Source of the DNA: Cryptomeria japonica
Lineage: Eukaryota; Streptophyta; Pinopsida; Cupressales; Cupressaceae
Direction: 5' to 3'
DNA: 64,000 nt
NCBI RefSeq assembly: GCF_030272615.1
Contig: NC_081409.1
Span: 205,155,364 to 205,219,363, forward strand
The notes under the pieces: generated by a model
Database searches by the model: none
What the model saw: only the letters and a program-made list of their open reading frames with translations
What the model was told of the DNA's origin: nothing
Part shown: positions 11,080 through 23,976 of the stretch, one piece after another
How positions within the stretch are numbered: the stretch's first letter is position 1
How the letters are laid out: every line of letters starts with the position of its first letter
Program-made: the position numbers and the translations under genes

Positions 11080-13240
11080 TGACCCTTGTTACTTTGTTAG
11101 TGAAAGGTAATAAAGAGGTTGAATCTGTTGTGGCATTCCTCTATTTGTATCTCAACTCTTCTATATGTCGTGTCTATGTTATGTCATACATGTGCTCTTG
11201 TTTGTAAATGTTCCTTTGTGTTGTCTACTTGGAGATGATGTAAAGCATTGAGATCTCCTTTTGGTCTCTTCCATATTGACATAAAAAGAAATCCATTTGT
11301 TATCTCTTGTTCTCTTCTTCCATGGTGTTCGTAGTTCTGTTGCCTTTGGGGATGAGGTTAATTCAAGACAATTATTCTTGATATACATTATTTATCACAA
11401 CTATATTACTAACCCTAGAGTTAGTGGATCCCTTATGTGCCTTTTTTCATATATATTTTGTGACCATTATCTTTTGATTTTCATTTCTTGGGGGCATCTA
11501 ATTGTGGTAACATGCTTGTCTTTTGGATGCATGCTACCTTAACGCTATTTCTCCTGATAAGGCCAACACAACCACTTTAACATGGGGGCATACACTCTGA
11601 TCAATGTTACACTTTATGCACACACCAATGATGTGTTTTCAATATTCAAGTTACTTTGCAAACTGAGCCTTTTGCTTTCTAATTTGGTATTTTCAAATTT
11701 CCTTTTTTCACGAATCATAGTAAGCAAATCTTACTAGGCCAATGTAGCCATGTTCTCTTTCCCTTTCATGCATTGTCCCTTTTAACTTGAGATTAGAGTA
11801 CTAAGATCTTAATGTCCCTGGGGCTTGGTGTGTCTTGTCTCTTTGGTATTTTTCATGAAAGTTTTCAATCTAACTTTGTACTTTACCATGAGTATGGGTG
11901 TAGTCTCATACTCTCAATAAATTGAGGGATAAATTTACCATCATAAATTGTATCTGCATATACTTTTATCCTTATTTAGACATCACCTTGGTGTTTTGTC
12001 TTTCGATGCTTGATGCTTGCTTTGATTTTTCTCACACCTTTCAAAAATCTGCATTTTCACCTCCTTTTTGTCTTCTATCCAAGTCTGAGTCTTGATTCTT
12101 AGGACTAGGGCACTAGAGAACCATGGTCCCAGCTCAAAATTGGGGCACTAAACCACCCTGGTCCTCTTAATCAGGACCTAGATTTGGTCCAGGCTATAAT
12201 GGTCACATCAAGTGGGCAGAAATTTTTTAAGTTCTATGTTAGTCTGCTCAGAAAATTCAAATGATTTTTGAACGATTAAGTATAAAAGGAGGCCTACCCC
12301 TCTCGTTTTAAATTTAATGATATCAATGAAGTGTAAGTTGGCTCCCTCACTTAATTCCATTCAAGTGAGAAAACAATCAAGCATTGAAGGAGAGGTTTAC
12401 TCAAATTCAAGCATTCAAGATGGCATCTATGATCAAACTTCCATGAAGACATTCTGCATGACATTCTAAAACCTTGTGTGAATTTTCAAGCAAGCTTCAT
12501 CAAGGTATCAACTTCAATTACAAGCATTCAATTTTAATATCCAATCTTTCCATAAAAAAGAAAGCATCTTGCTGTAATTCAATTCTATTTCTATTATAAT
12601 TATCATTATCATTTCAATTTCAAGGTTAATTCCTAAATTGGGGTTTGACCCAAGACAAACCCCTATCCACAACCCTTTGTCTCCCTCTCTATGTGTAGGA
12701 AATTGATTCAAGAGTAGTGATCAAATGTTATGACATAATTGACGACGACAAATAGGTTCAGAGTTTGAAGGAGTGAAAAGTAGAGGACCAAGGTGAACTA
12801 CCACCTTGGTCCCAATAATTTTGCCCAATCTTTCGACAGTGGATCCATTGTGTCTCCTTGATCTAGAAAAGATCCCACTTGCCCGTCCAAAAGTTACAGG
12901 ACCAGCACAACATAACCCTGGTCCTGACAACTCAACCTAAATTTTTAGCAACAGGTTCCGATCCCATTCTTCTTCTCAGATCTTTGTCTGTGGCTTTTTT
13001 TGAAATCTATAGCATTCTATTATTAGTGTTTTACTTCAATTTTCCATTGCTTTACCCTAAACTTCATAATTCAAATCAAATTTCAATTCAAAAGGGGTAG
13101 ACAACAAATAGGTAAATTTAATTATTATTTCTGCCCTTTTCCTAATTGAATTGTGGCTAGATCTATTGAATTTACCCCCCTCTTTTAATGTTTTAGTTAA
13201 CTAGGTAAGATTAGTTGTTTTAATACATTTTTGGTGAAAC
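11080..13240 (+). mobile_element. Decayed gypsy-like retroelement: 3' internal end, one LTR and a primer-site remnant
   Basis: The stretch 11190-11930 matches in order the 3' untranslated part of the element at 52814-60513. Shared landmarks include ttgtctacttg-gatgatg-aaagcattgagatctc (11218 versus 58625), gggggcatacac (11584 versus 58977) and cttggtgtgtcttg (11825 versus 59174). An LTR-like region follows, about 11940-13227. It has a TATA box at 12281 (tataaaagg), the attcaagcattca motifs, and a ggggtttgacc-aag-caaacccct block near 12640 as in the younger LTR. It ends taataca and is followed at 13232 by tggtgaaac, resembling the younger element's primer site tggtgaacccgac. No coding region survives. 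I infer a related, older subfamily. Confidence 0.65.
12281..12289 (+). promoter_or_regulatory. Probable LTR TATA box
   Basis: The sequence tataaaagg lies about 340 bp into the decayed LTR-like region, in the place corresponding to the tatataaa of the related element's LTR (53136). It probably marks the former U3/R boundary. Activity is not implied. Confidence 0.4.
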
Positions 13241-16200
13241 CCTAATTTTATCACCTAAATAATAGATGAAGGGGCAATGCAAGTGACATTATTGATGAAG
13301 TTGATGAAGGGTGATATATTATATTGAAAAAGGATGGAAGCCTCTAGCAATGCCGGTAAAATGAGTCTTTGAGTTGGAAAGATCCTTCATGATCATTTTT
13401 TTGAGGTACATATCTTTTATATACTAGGATGACGAGACATCATTTTTCTAACAATGCTTTGATGAGTAAGCTACATCATGATGTGAATAATGTGTGAGGA
13501 AGTTGAGGGTGATGTAGAATGGGGCGAAAGAATGCAATATGGATAGGATTTTCTATCAAACTTGATAGTTGTGTCAACTATTGAAAGTTAAGATAGGTGA
13601 TTAGTTAAAATTGGGTCTATATGAATAAGTTTACTGTTGTCACGAAAGTTCACCCGCTTGATGAACACCTTGATCATCAACCTCGTGCAATGTGGAAACA
13701 ACCTCCCAAGTGTGGGACCTTGCGAAATGTGAGGTTGAACCTCTGGAGAAGGCCGACTTCCTCTTCAATTTGATGCAATAGGTCCTAATCTAATGATTCT
13801 GACATGGAAAGGGGACAAAGAGGGAAAGCTTGAAAGAGGGGAAAAGGTTTGCACCTAGATGGAATATTGATCTTCCTACCTATAATTGCACAGGAAATTA
13901 ACAAAACGTGTCCAAGGTATACACAAGATTCTATCTAAATCAGTTATCTGAGAAAAGATGAAGGTTGGGGTTCCTATGAGATACAAAGGGGGGCTAACAT
14001 TTATCTCACAAATTGCATTCAAAGATGAATTCAACACATTCAACTACCACTGATAAAACTAAAAAAGATGTATTCATAAAATGAGGTGATAATTCACACA
14101 GATTTGAACGAACTGAATCTAGGTAAAACAAACAAGCTTTATTAATGTAGGGCAAAGAAAAATTTACAAATGAAGAAGAACATAGTTTTCTAAAGAAGAA
14201 AAGAGAGAAGATCTTGCAGAAATATACAAAAAATGCCTTTATAGTTAAGGCCTAACTCAAAATTGAATCACAAATGGAAACCCTAACCCTGGTAGGGTTA
14301 GGCTACAAACAATCTGTAATAAATAAATCCCTCCAGAGAGATATCTCAGAGCGGAATGGGTCCGAGTACGTCTGGAGAGACCCATAAAGCCTTCAAATCG
14401 CATTGAAAGAGCATGAGTTGCATCTGAGAATGAGCCACAGAGTCCAATTTGGCATAATGGCATCAAAATCCGATAGCCACATTGAATTCTGATTAGATTT
14501 GGGGCACCGACCGAGCTCAAAAATCTTCTTAACCACCAAGTCGACAACCACCATTCAAGAAGCATTTAATTCTCAATGACCACTGCAAGTTCAAATGTCA
14601 GTTGTTGATCAAGAGATCTTGTGCACAAATGGATGTGTGAGATCTCACCATGTAAGCACCCAAAAGGCCCCAATGGAGGAATAAGTCATGACAGTCAGAT
14701 CAAATTTGGAGTCGAGATCGATAGCTGAGATTCCAGGCCCACCACATCCTCGCCTACACATTCACATCGCGTGCTAGCCCATCGACCAAAAAGGGTGCAG
14801 CCAAAGAGATACACTGGAGAGTGGGGAGGAAAAAAATAGTCTCCCGCTTGCCCATAGAGAAGCAATTGTATCACAAAAGGAACTGCAGGAAAGCGGGCAA
14901 AGAAAAAATTTCTTCCCGCACACCCACAATGAAAATATGATGACCCCATGAGTAACATCGCCATCTATAAGGTGGGCCCTACCAATGCCTTTCTCCATGT
15001 TGTATCGCTTGTTGCGACATTGCGTGAAAATGGAACATGAAAACAAAAGGAACAAAAGCCGAAAACTCCCAACCACACGATACAACAAAAGGAAACTCTA
15101 GCCAACAACCTCATCCTCTCTCACCATCGCTTATTGCATTGTCGGGCAAAAATGAAAGATCGAACCAGGGAACAAAAGAAGAAGTGTTCTTGTTCAATGT
15201 GACAAAGTGATAACAAGGGACTCCGCCAACTAGTTTCATTACTTATCATGCGAAAGAGGAAAAGTGGAATAGGAAATAAAAGTGGGAAGTTCCGGACTAT
15301 GCGATAACTGATAAAAAGAACTCCCGCAAGCCAGTAGCGGGTGAAAGGGGTCGGTCCCGCCATGAACTTAGGACCCTTCAACCGGTGATCGTTAAATGAT
15401 TTGACCACCACGAATGGTCAACTTAAAAATAAAACTTGGAGCCCAAATAGATGAAAAGACCCCAACTGCTCGCTGCCAACATAGTGTGCATAACATGCAG
15501 GTTATGCAAAAGAAAAGAGTTCTCAAATCGGTTATCTTCAAGATAGGCTGACAGAAAAAGGTCAACATTTACCTTTGAGGAGTAGGTTGAGAAGCAAAAA
15601 AAATTGAAATTGTAACATCTTGATTGGGATTTACCAAAAGTCATCTTTGAACTTTTTTAACATATTCAAACTTTTGATGAGTCTGATGTTTAACATAATC
15701 TAATAACCTAACTAGTAGTCAATAGGGTTTTCCTATGGTCTTTTAAGGTTAAGATATTCTAAGCCTCGGATATGTTTCATGTTAAAAAAGTATTTTGATA
15801 AAAAATCCCAAAAATGTTGATACTGTCTCACAATGAAAAGGCAACTCCACACCCAAAAAATTAAAAAAATAATGAAAACACTTTGTTACATATTCAACCA
15901 TATGATATGTCGATATCAATAATACCATTGTTTCCTTTTCAACACAAATATTACACCTCCTAATAATTCCAATGCCACTAGAGTATAATTCAATAATAAG
16001 ACCACTTTTCATTTCATTTAATTTAACCTTATATCTTACATAATTTATATATCAAATATATTCATGATAATATGTAATCCAAATATTAAATTATCATCTA
16101 GCCATACAAATATTGTGTAGACATATATTTTAAATTATCATCTAACCATACAAATATTGTGTAGACATATATTACAATTTATATAACATACTAATAAATG

Positions 16201-16580
16201 CCTCTAAATCCCATTTATTTCCATTAGTTGTTTTAATTCTACACATATGTAGCATACTTTCACTTTCCCTAGCAACATTATGTCTAGTTCATTTAAATCT
16301 CATTAATATAAGTACACAAAACTAGATTCATTAACACAGTTGTAACTTTCTAATAAAATCAGCAAAAATCATATTAATACAAATAAATAACTCATATACA
16401 AAATTGACACTTGTATTAAATGAAATGAGTTACCATTATTAAACATAATATATATCGGCCTCCCAAAATCGTTGGTCGACCCAATTACTTTTATTATTAA
16501 AGATTTGTTTATTTTAGTAGGAAGATAATACATGATTGAATAATTGAATGATAATTTATTCTTTGTTTATCCATAATGTT
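13241..16580. other. Intergenic sequence, no gene supported
   Basis: The part 13630-15640 is less AT-rich than its surroundings and has several open frames of 70-100 codons on the minus strand. None shows a recognisable domain, and neighbouring frames overlap each other, which suggests old repeat sequence. The part 15640-16580 is AT-rich. A ~55-bp duplication is visible near 16090-16170 (catctagccatacaaatat and catctaaccatacaaatat). Confidence 0.5.
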
Positions 16581-16584
16581 AGAG

Positions 16585-16700
16585 ATTGAGCAACACTAGA
16601 ATCAAAGAGGGGTAGCTACTCAATAGTCAAGGACCCTAGCATACATAAGAGACATCCTAGATTTGAATCCTAGTCTTAGCCTCTCACATGGTATCAAAAC
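16585..16700 (+). repeat. Possible degenerate tRNA-derived SINE remnant
   Basis: The segment contains ggggtagctactcaatagtc, loosely like a pol III A box, and about 55 bp downstream gatttgaatcc, close to the B-box consensus GGTTCGAANCC. The spacing suits an internal pol III promoter and the sequence does not fold as an intact tRNA by eye. No tail or target duplication was established, so this is tentative. Confidence 0.3.
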
Positions 16701-17066
16701 ATTCTAATATATCTAGATATAAAATGTGACTTAATATGAATGTTAAAAAATGAGCCACATTTAAATTATATAAAAAATAATAACTCAATAACATAACACT
16801 CTACATATATCTAAAATTCTAAACTTAAACTCTAATTAATCTATAAAAATAACATGAAAAAAATATTTTATAATAGCCCCCAAAAGTCAAACATTTAATA
16901 AGCCCAATCTCAAAGTTCATAAAAGTGAGATTATTTTATTTAAGCTAAAGTTGTAGTTGGAATAGTTAAAAGTAACATTTTTCTCAACACTATTAGGTTA
17001 ATAGTATATCTACAATATTAGAATAATATTCTACTCTAAAAAAACAAACTATAAAGTGGTTAAGGA

Positions 17067-18648
<1,582 letters not shown>

Positions 18649-19093
18649 TGGGAAAAATAAAGAGATTAGATTTGAAGTCGAAGAAGAACAGTACCGTTGG
18701 CATTTAACAGTGGTGAGAGTGTGAAAGTCACACGCCGGCTGTGCTGCAAAAGTCAAGCTGAACTACCTAGCTACTGCAAAGATCGGATTCGTTGACTATC
18801 TACCATTCAACGAGAACTCCATTCAAAGCTGTACTGCATCTGACGTGGGTATTTTTCTTCCCCAAAAGCATATAACATCGTTAAGGGTAGGATAAGCATC
18901 GGGAATCCGTATGTTTAGTACGATATATCTATTGTTTAATGATCATTTGGTTTAATGCTATAATTATTAGTCCCGCCTATCTATAGGCGGAAACTAATGT
19001 TTTCATCTCTGCCTATTAATTTACTTTGAAATCCGTGACAACCAATCACATTTAATTATTTTTTTGGCTTTTCTCACATTTTCTAATGTTTTG
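18649..19093. promoter_or_regulatory. Peroxidase upstream region
   Basis: This is the sequence 5' of the peroxidase gene, read on the minus strand. A weak TATA-like ttatatgc lies near 18866-18873 on the minus strand, about 220 bp before the ATG. A short inverted repeat, cccgcctatctataggcgg (18972-18990), is an almost perfect palindrome. Neither is established as functional. Confidence 0.35.
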
Positions 19094-19309
19094 CTATTTG
19101 ATATCCGTAGATTTTAACAGCTCCGCTATCTTCCCAGCCTGCGCTAAAACAACTGACCTTTTGGCCGCACGACCATCTCCATCCTCGAACAAAGCAAGCT
19201 CCTCGCTGTTTGCTCCGAAGCATATAGGCAAATTCGGCAAGGGCAAGGACAGCGCAACCTCCGAATACGTAGTATTCGAGAGGCTATACGTATTCGTATT
19301 CATGATCAC
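19094..19309 (-). pseudogene. Orphan first-exon-like coding fragment, unidentified
   Basis: A 71-codon open frame (or 69 from the second ATG) on the minus strand is clearly richer in GC than its surroundings and has gene-like composition (CFGANSEELALFEDGDG, RAAKRSVVLAQAGKIAELL). I do not recognise the family. The frame closes just after KSTDIK with no convincing donor site, so this looks like a first-exon fragment of a gene whose remainder is missing, or an exon captured by a transposon. It lies upstream of, and on the same strand as, the peroxidase gene. A plus-strand frame over the same bases (19086-19355) is probably its shadow. Confidence 0.4.
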
Positions 19310-22300
19310 AACTTTTTCTCCCTTTCAAACCCTCCACGCGAATCTCATCGTATAATTTTTACCTAAACTTACTACATTTCTGAAAAAAATGATGATTTTT
19401 CATTTGAAAAATTTCCAAATTTACCAGATTCATCACAGTATGTGTATATCAATAGTAAACTGATCTCTTCGTGGAAACAGATGGACTCTTATGCTTTGCC
19501 ATACTGTATATATTCTTCAAATTTTGTACTCTATGGTTACGTTCTTATGACCAAGCTTGGGACTAAACTGAGCCTAGACAACCCCACCTACACAAAACAT
19601 ACAAAAAACTGTTTGATATTAAAAAATTTAGATGTTTTCATTTCTAGCCATACAGATAAGTTGAATTACACACTAAATAGATGAGCTCAAATTGAATTAA
19701 AAGTTTTCCGTGAACTTCAGCCATTTATTCTTCTAAATTAGGGACATTGTACACCAGTAGACACAGTAAACAACTGGATTGCGATAAATAGGCCTTTTTT
19801 TGGCTTCTATATGTGTACTGTGGTAGATAATTGTAAAATTCCTCTTTGCAAAAGTTCTTCTCAATATCTGAGAGAAAATTGGCATATTTGTTTCTTACAC
19901 CTATGTATTTTCCTTCTGGCGAGTCTATTCTGTGAGCTCTGTAAGCTTTGAATAGGATTTCTAAGTAGTCTAATCAGACTCACCATGTCTTGGTGAGTCT
20001 CAGCAGGCTTACTGTGTGGTGATGAGGAGGCAACATCCCTGGTTTAATGAGCTTTATAGGCAAAAACGGAAAACCCATGGGCTGACTGAAAAAACTCGTG
20101 TTGTTTTGCATTAAATGTGTATAAAATGTTTTTTTTAATTACCTGCAATTTATTCCCGGTTTTACCTGAGCTTTTTTATTATGATTTTATTTGTATTTTT
20201 TAATGTAAAAGTTAAAATGTAAATTGTATCAATTTTAATATAGTTTAATTTATTTTGAACTTTTTACTTGAATTATATAGTATTAATTTTTTAAATTTAA
20301 TTTATTTCAGAATTTAATTGTATTTATGTTCAATTTATATAATATTTTTTTTGTTAATATTGAATTTATTTTTCAATTAATGTTATTATTGTTTTTAATA
20401 TCAATATTTAATATTCTTGTATAATATTATAAAATAAAATAACATCCTCCCCCATGTTTTACACAAACATCTGCATTTGTACAAATCAATTTTGCCTATT
20501 TTTGGCACTAGGCAGGGACTCATGCTGCCTCACAGCTCTTGTTTTATTTTATTTTATAATTCATTATTCTAGTGTGTGAAGGATAATTTATTTACTTGAA
20601 CGGAGCTTGGAGGTTTGATTTTGTATTCTAATCAAAAGTAAAATTTTATCATCTGTTTCAATTTTTATTTTTTTTAAATTTGAATGTAAATAGTTGAGAT
20701 AAATATTGACAGAATTTCGATCTTTTTTCTTTTAAATCGAATGTAAACAATTGAGAAAATGATTGATAGAATGTTAAATTTTAGTTTCAATCTTTTTTCT
20801 CTTAAATCGAAAATAAAGAGTTGAAAAAATGATTGATAGAATGGTCTCGTTGAAAATAGTAAGTTAGAAGTAACAGAGCAAAAAAAAATAAAAAAAATAG
20901 TAAGTTAGAAGTTGAAACTTTCTCTTTTAGAATAGAAAGTTTTGATGTTCACAAAATTAAAGCTAGATTAGATGGTATGTAAAATGTTAGGGGAAAAGCA
21001 CCCGTTACCGCTCATGTTCATAGTTTGTGATTTCTAGATTTGATTGTGTGAGAGTTTTTGCATCAATGTTCTAGATCACACTCTATGATCCATCATCGGG
21101 ATGAGAGAGTGCATAAGGAGAAGAAAATTGTATCAATTATCGCCCATGTTCTAATAATTGTTCACTCCTTGCACACCCAACCCCCTAATTACTGACTTTA
21201 AAGAAACCAAAAAAAAAAAAACAACCTAAAAGGCTATTAACAAATTTCACATGTATCAATAGCCACTCGCTTTTCTACATAAGTATTGGCAATTTTAAGT
21301 ACATAGTTATTGGGGCATCTATAAGTAGTTATCGGGCGACACTTTGAAATGTGTACGTTTTGACTCTATACACAAATGTATCCTAAGCATGAATCATTAC
21401 TACCTAGAAGCCAAAACGATAGCTATAAGATGGAGACAACAATTTTTTTTATCAAAATTCAATGTACCATGTAGAATCTATGAGTGTGAAATTAGCTATA
21501 ACAACTATTGATATGTTCCCTATGTAAATTGTTAAAAAATGATTAAGCAAACAGTAAATTCTGTTGTTTTGTTTGATGAAAGACTTATTGATAGTTTTAT
21601 AACAGCCTTTTTCAGATCTTTGTAAAAAAAATTTAGCTTCTTCTATTAAAAAATAAAATTAAAAAGACAGATTTTAACTTTCTCCTAAAATAAATTTAAA
21701 TAAATAGTTCGAACTATTGACCTTTTTCTTCACTCTACAATATTAATGACCCAACCAAACATATATAAATTAAAAATCTTTTTATAATTGTTTATTCAAA
21801 TTAAATTTAAAATTATGAATAATTAAACTTTTAATTTCTATTAATCAAAATTTATATCATTTAATCTTTATAATCGACCGACAAACCACCGACTGAAAGA
21901 ATGAGTCTTGCCAAGTAACAACCCTATGCTACTTTATCGACCGCCTTGAAAGGGACTCGTACATTTGTGGGTCCAATCTAAGTCGAAAACTTTCAAAGAA
22001 AACAATGCATATTTAAAACACGTCGTACTCAATTACTCATTCTACAGAGAGAAAATATCTTCGCCTGTACGATCGTATGCAAAAGGATTGGACGTGTAAG
22101 GTAAAGATTCATTCCAGACATCTTGGAATGCATGTTGCTTTCAGTCGTTATAAGATTTTTATTATCGTCGTGATGACTGAGTCACTTATCCACCGACTCC
22201 TATTGAGAAGCATGGGAATCGTGAAGTGACATAACAACTCGTACAATTTCACATTGAATGTCACCTAGTCAATCTATCGAGTCCCTATGGTGCATCGGTA

Positions 22301-22882
22301 TGTCGGTATGTAGTTATATATATATAATATGTAATGTATGGGTAGCATGTATTGTATGCATAGGATGTGGTAGACGTTGCCATGCAGTTATATGTATGTG
22401 TAACATGTATTGTTTGCATAAGATGTCAGTGCATCATAGGGGCTAGGTAGACATTGCCTATACAGGCAGCAAACGCTGTTAAAAACACAATAGAGTTGAA
22501 AAGTGACAAAAGTCCCAGATGCGTAGAAGGCAAGTAGAGCAATTTAAAAAATACTGCGTGTAAATTCGTTCAATCTTATAAAAACAAATATTTCGAGGTA
22601 GAAAATTTCTAGTTTCAAAACAATTCGTTGAGCATTACTATTTAGGTAGTAATCTTGGACCACCAAATAAGTTTGTAAAGTATATGTTTTTAAGGTACAA
22701 AATAAAATCTTTTTTCTTTACATGTATGTAAGAATTAAAAATTGAAAAATCTTGATATTATATATAGTAAGAATTGTTAAAGTTGAATTTTTTTATTTTT
22801 TTAATGAAAATTTTAGATTATATCTTATAAAATTCATGTATTTATATTATTCTTGATATTTTTTAATAAATGATTAGAATCT
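19310..22882. other. AT-rich intergenic sequence
   Basis: No gene is supported. Between about 20655 and 20850 a ~75-90-bp unit (tcgatcttttttctttt, aaatcgaatgtaaa, aaatgattgatagaatg) is repeated roughly 2.5 times. Near 22320-22450 a block with catgtattgt-tgcatag-atgt is duplicated. The sequence ttaggggaaaagcacc at 20989 resembles the terminal sequence of the MITE-like element at 29346, but no partner end was found. Confidence 0.5.
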
Positions 22883-23001
22883 TGTTAAGATATAGCCCTC
22901 ATGAATCTAACTAATGGTAAGTCGGTTATTATCTAGAGAGTGATATATTAACAGAGCATACAGTTTGGAAATTAAACATAAACAAACTAATTGTTATGAA
23001 C

Positions 23002-23071
23002 GGTTGCCTCCGTAGGGACATGTCCATATGTGGCAACTGCCACGTATGGACATGTCCCTACATAGGCAACC
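23002..23071. repeat. 34-bp-arm hairpin inside the copia LTR
   Basis: Arms 23002-23035 and 23038-23071 are complementary except at three positions, with a 2-bp loop. The core is tagggacatgtcca. The hairpin lies directly upstream of the TATA-like box and is present unchanged in the 3' LTR (about 27744-27813). It may be a cis regulatory dyad or a remnant of an inserted foldback sequence. Confidence 0.85.
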
Positions 23072-23081
23072 TTTCCTCTTC

Positions 23082-23089
23082 TATTTAAA
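23082..23089 (+). promoter_or_regulatory. LTR TATA-like box
   Basis: The sequence tatttaaa lies 97 bp before the LTR end, a usual position for the U3 promoter. The 3' LTR carries the same octamer (27824-27831). Confidence 0.5.
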
Positions 23090-23178
23090 CCGGATTCAAT
23101 GATAGAGACGATCAATAACTCACGACAATCAGTTTTCCAGAATCGCTATCATTATTCTTCGATCCATATTTAACAACA

Positions 23179-23191
23179 TGGTATCAGAGCC
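23179..23191 (+). promoter_or_regulatory. Primer binding site (initiator Met tRNA)
   Basis: tggtatcagagcc starts at the first base after the 5' LTR and matches the classic plant copia primer site complementary to the 3' end of initiator methionine tRNA. Confidence 0.9.
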
Positions 23192-23312
23192 AGCATATTA
23201 AGAGAATAAATTAGACAGCCATATTACTCATAAGCATTTATCGGAAGTAAATAACAAATCAACGTAGAGGCTATATACGCAGAGGATATATCCGACTAAG
23301 AAAATATTCAAA

Positions 23313-23800
23313 ATGTCAAGTAATATGAGAGTGGAAGATAGACTCGAAGGAGCCTCCAACTTCATTTCCTGGAAGATATGAATCATTGCCATTCTTGAAG
23401 AACTAGAATTAGAGTCTTACATAGAAGAAAATCTAGACATGCCAAATGATGAACTAGAGAAATCTACCTGGAAAAGGCGTAATAATAAAGCAAAGAAAAT
23501 AATTTTTGACTCAATCAAAGATCATATTCTTCCATCTATAGCCAGACTGCCTAAAGCATATGAAGTATTTAAAACCATTAAAAACACATATGAAGTTAAC
23601 AATGCGAGCAGAATGTTAACCTTGAAACAACAACTTTTAAACATAAAGATGAATAAAGATGATACAATATCTACATACTTTTCAAGGATATCTGAAGTAA
23701 AAGACCAATTACAAACTATTGGAAATGAGGTAGATGATCAAGAAATCTCTCTCATAGCCCTAAGAGGATTACCAATTTCATATTAGCAGAACATCCCCCT
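23313..23800 (+). pseudogene. Copia gag, disrupted
   Basis: The frame opens at ATG 23313 (MSSNMRVEDRLEGASNF), stops at TGA 23379-23381 and continues in the same frame from 23382 to TAG 23784-23786. It covers a UBN2/copia-type gag (TLKQQLLNIKMNKDDTIS, then YFSRISEVKDQLQTIGN). Near 23785 the reading frame shifts to that of the pol frame, whose gag-like sequence continues from about 23800 (KFEQLKNECIQEESRL). The TGA could derive from CGA by C-to-T change. With gag broken this copy probably depends on other copies for capsid protein. Confidence 0.85.
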
Positions 23801-23976
23801 TACCCAAATTTGAACAACTTAAGAATGAGTGCATTCAAGAGGAATCTCGACTAATCTCAAGAGGATTAGGGACAAATAAAGAAAGAGAAATCCAAGCACT
23901 TAATACAAATACCTTCAACAAAAAGAAAAAGTTCTCCAAGCGGAAGAGAGGAAATAAAAACCATCAGAAAAGAGAT

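Larger units (their letters stand above)
22883..23178 (+). repeat. 5' LTR of the 22.9-kb copia element
   Basis: 296 bp, beginning TGTTAAGATATAG and ending TTTAACAACA (TG...CA). It contains a 34-bp-arm inverted repeat (23002-23071) and a TATA-like tatttaaa at 23082. Confidence 0.93.

Noticed and set aside
14257-15644. Cluster of minus-strand frames of 70-104 codons
   Set aside because: Frames overlap, have no recognisable domains and no splice-consistent joining. Treated as unclassified repeat sequence.
20989-21500. A second MITE of the 29346 family
   Set aside because: Only one similar end (ggggaaaagcacc) was found, with no inverted partner downstream.
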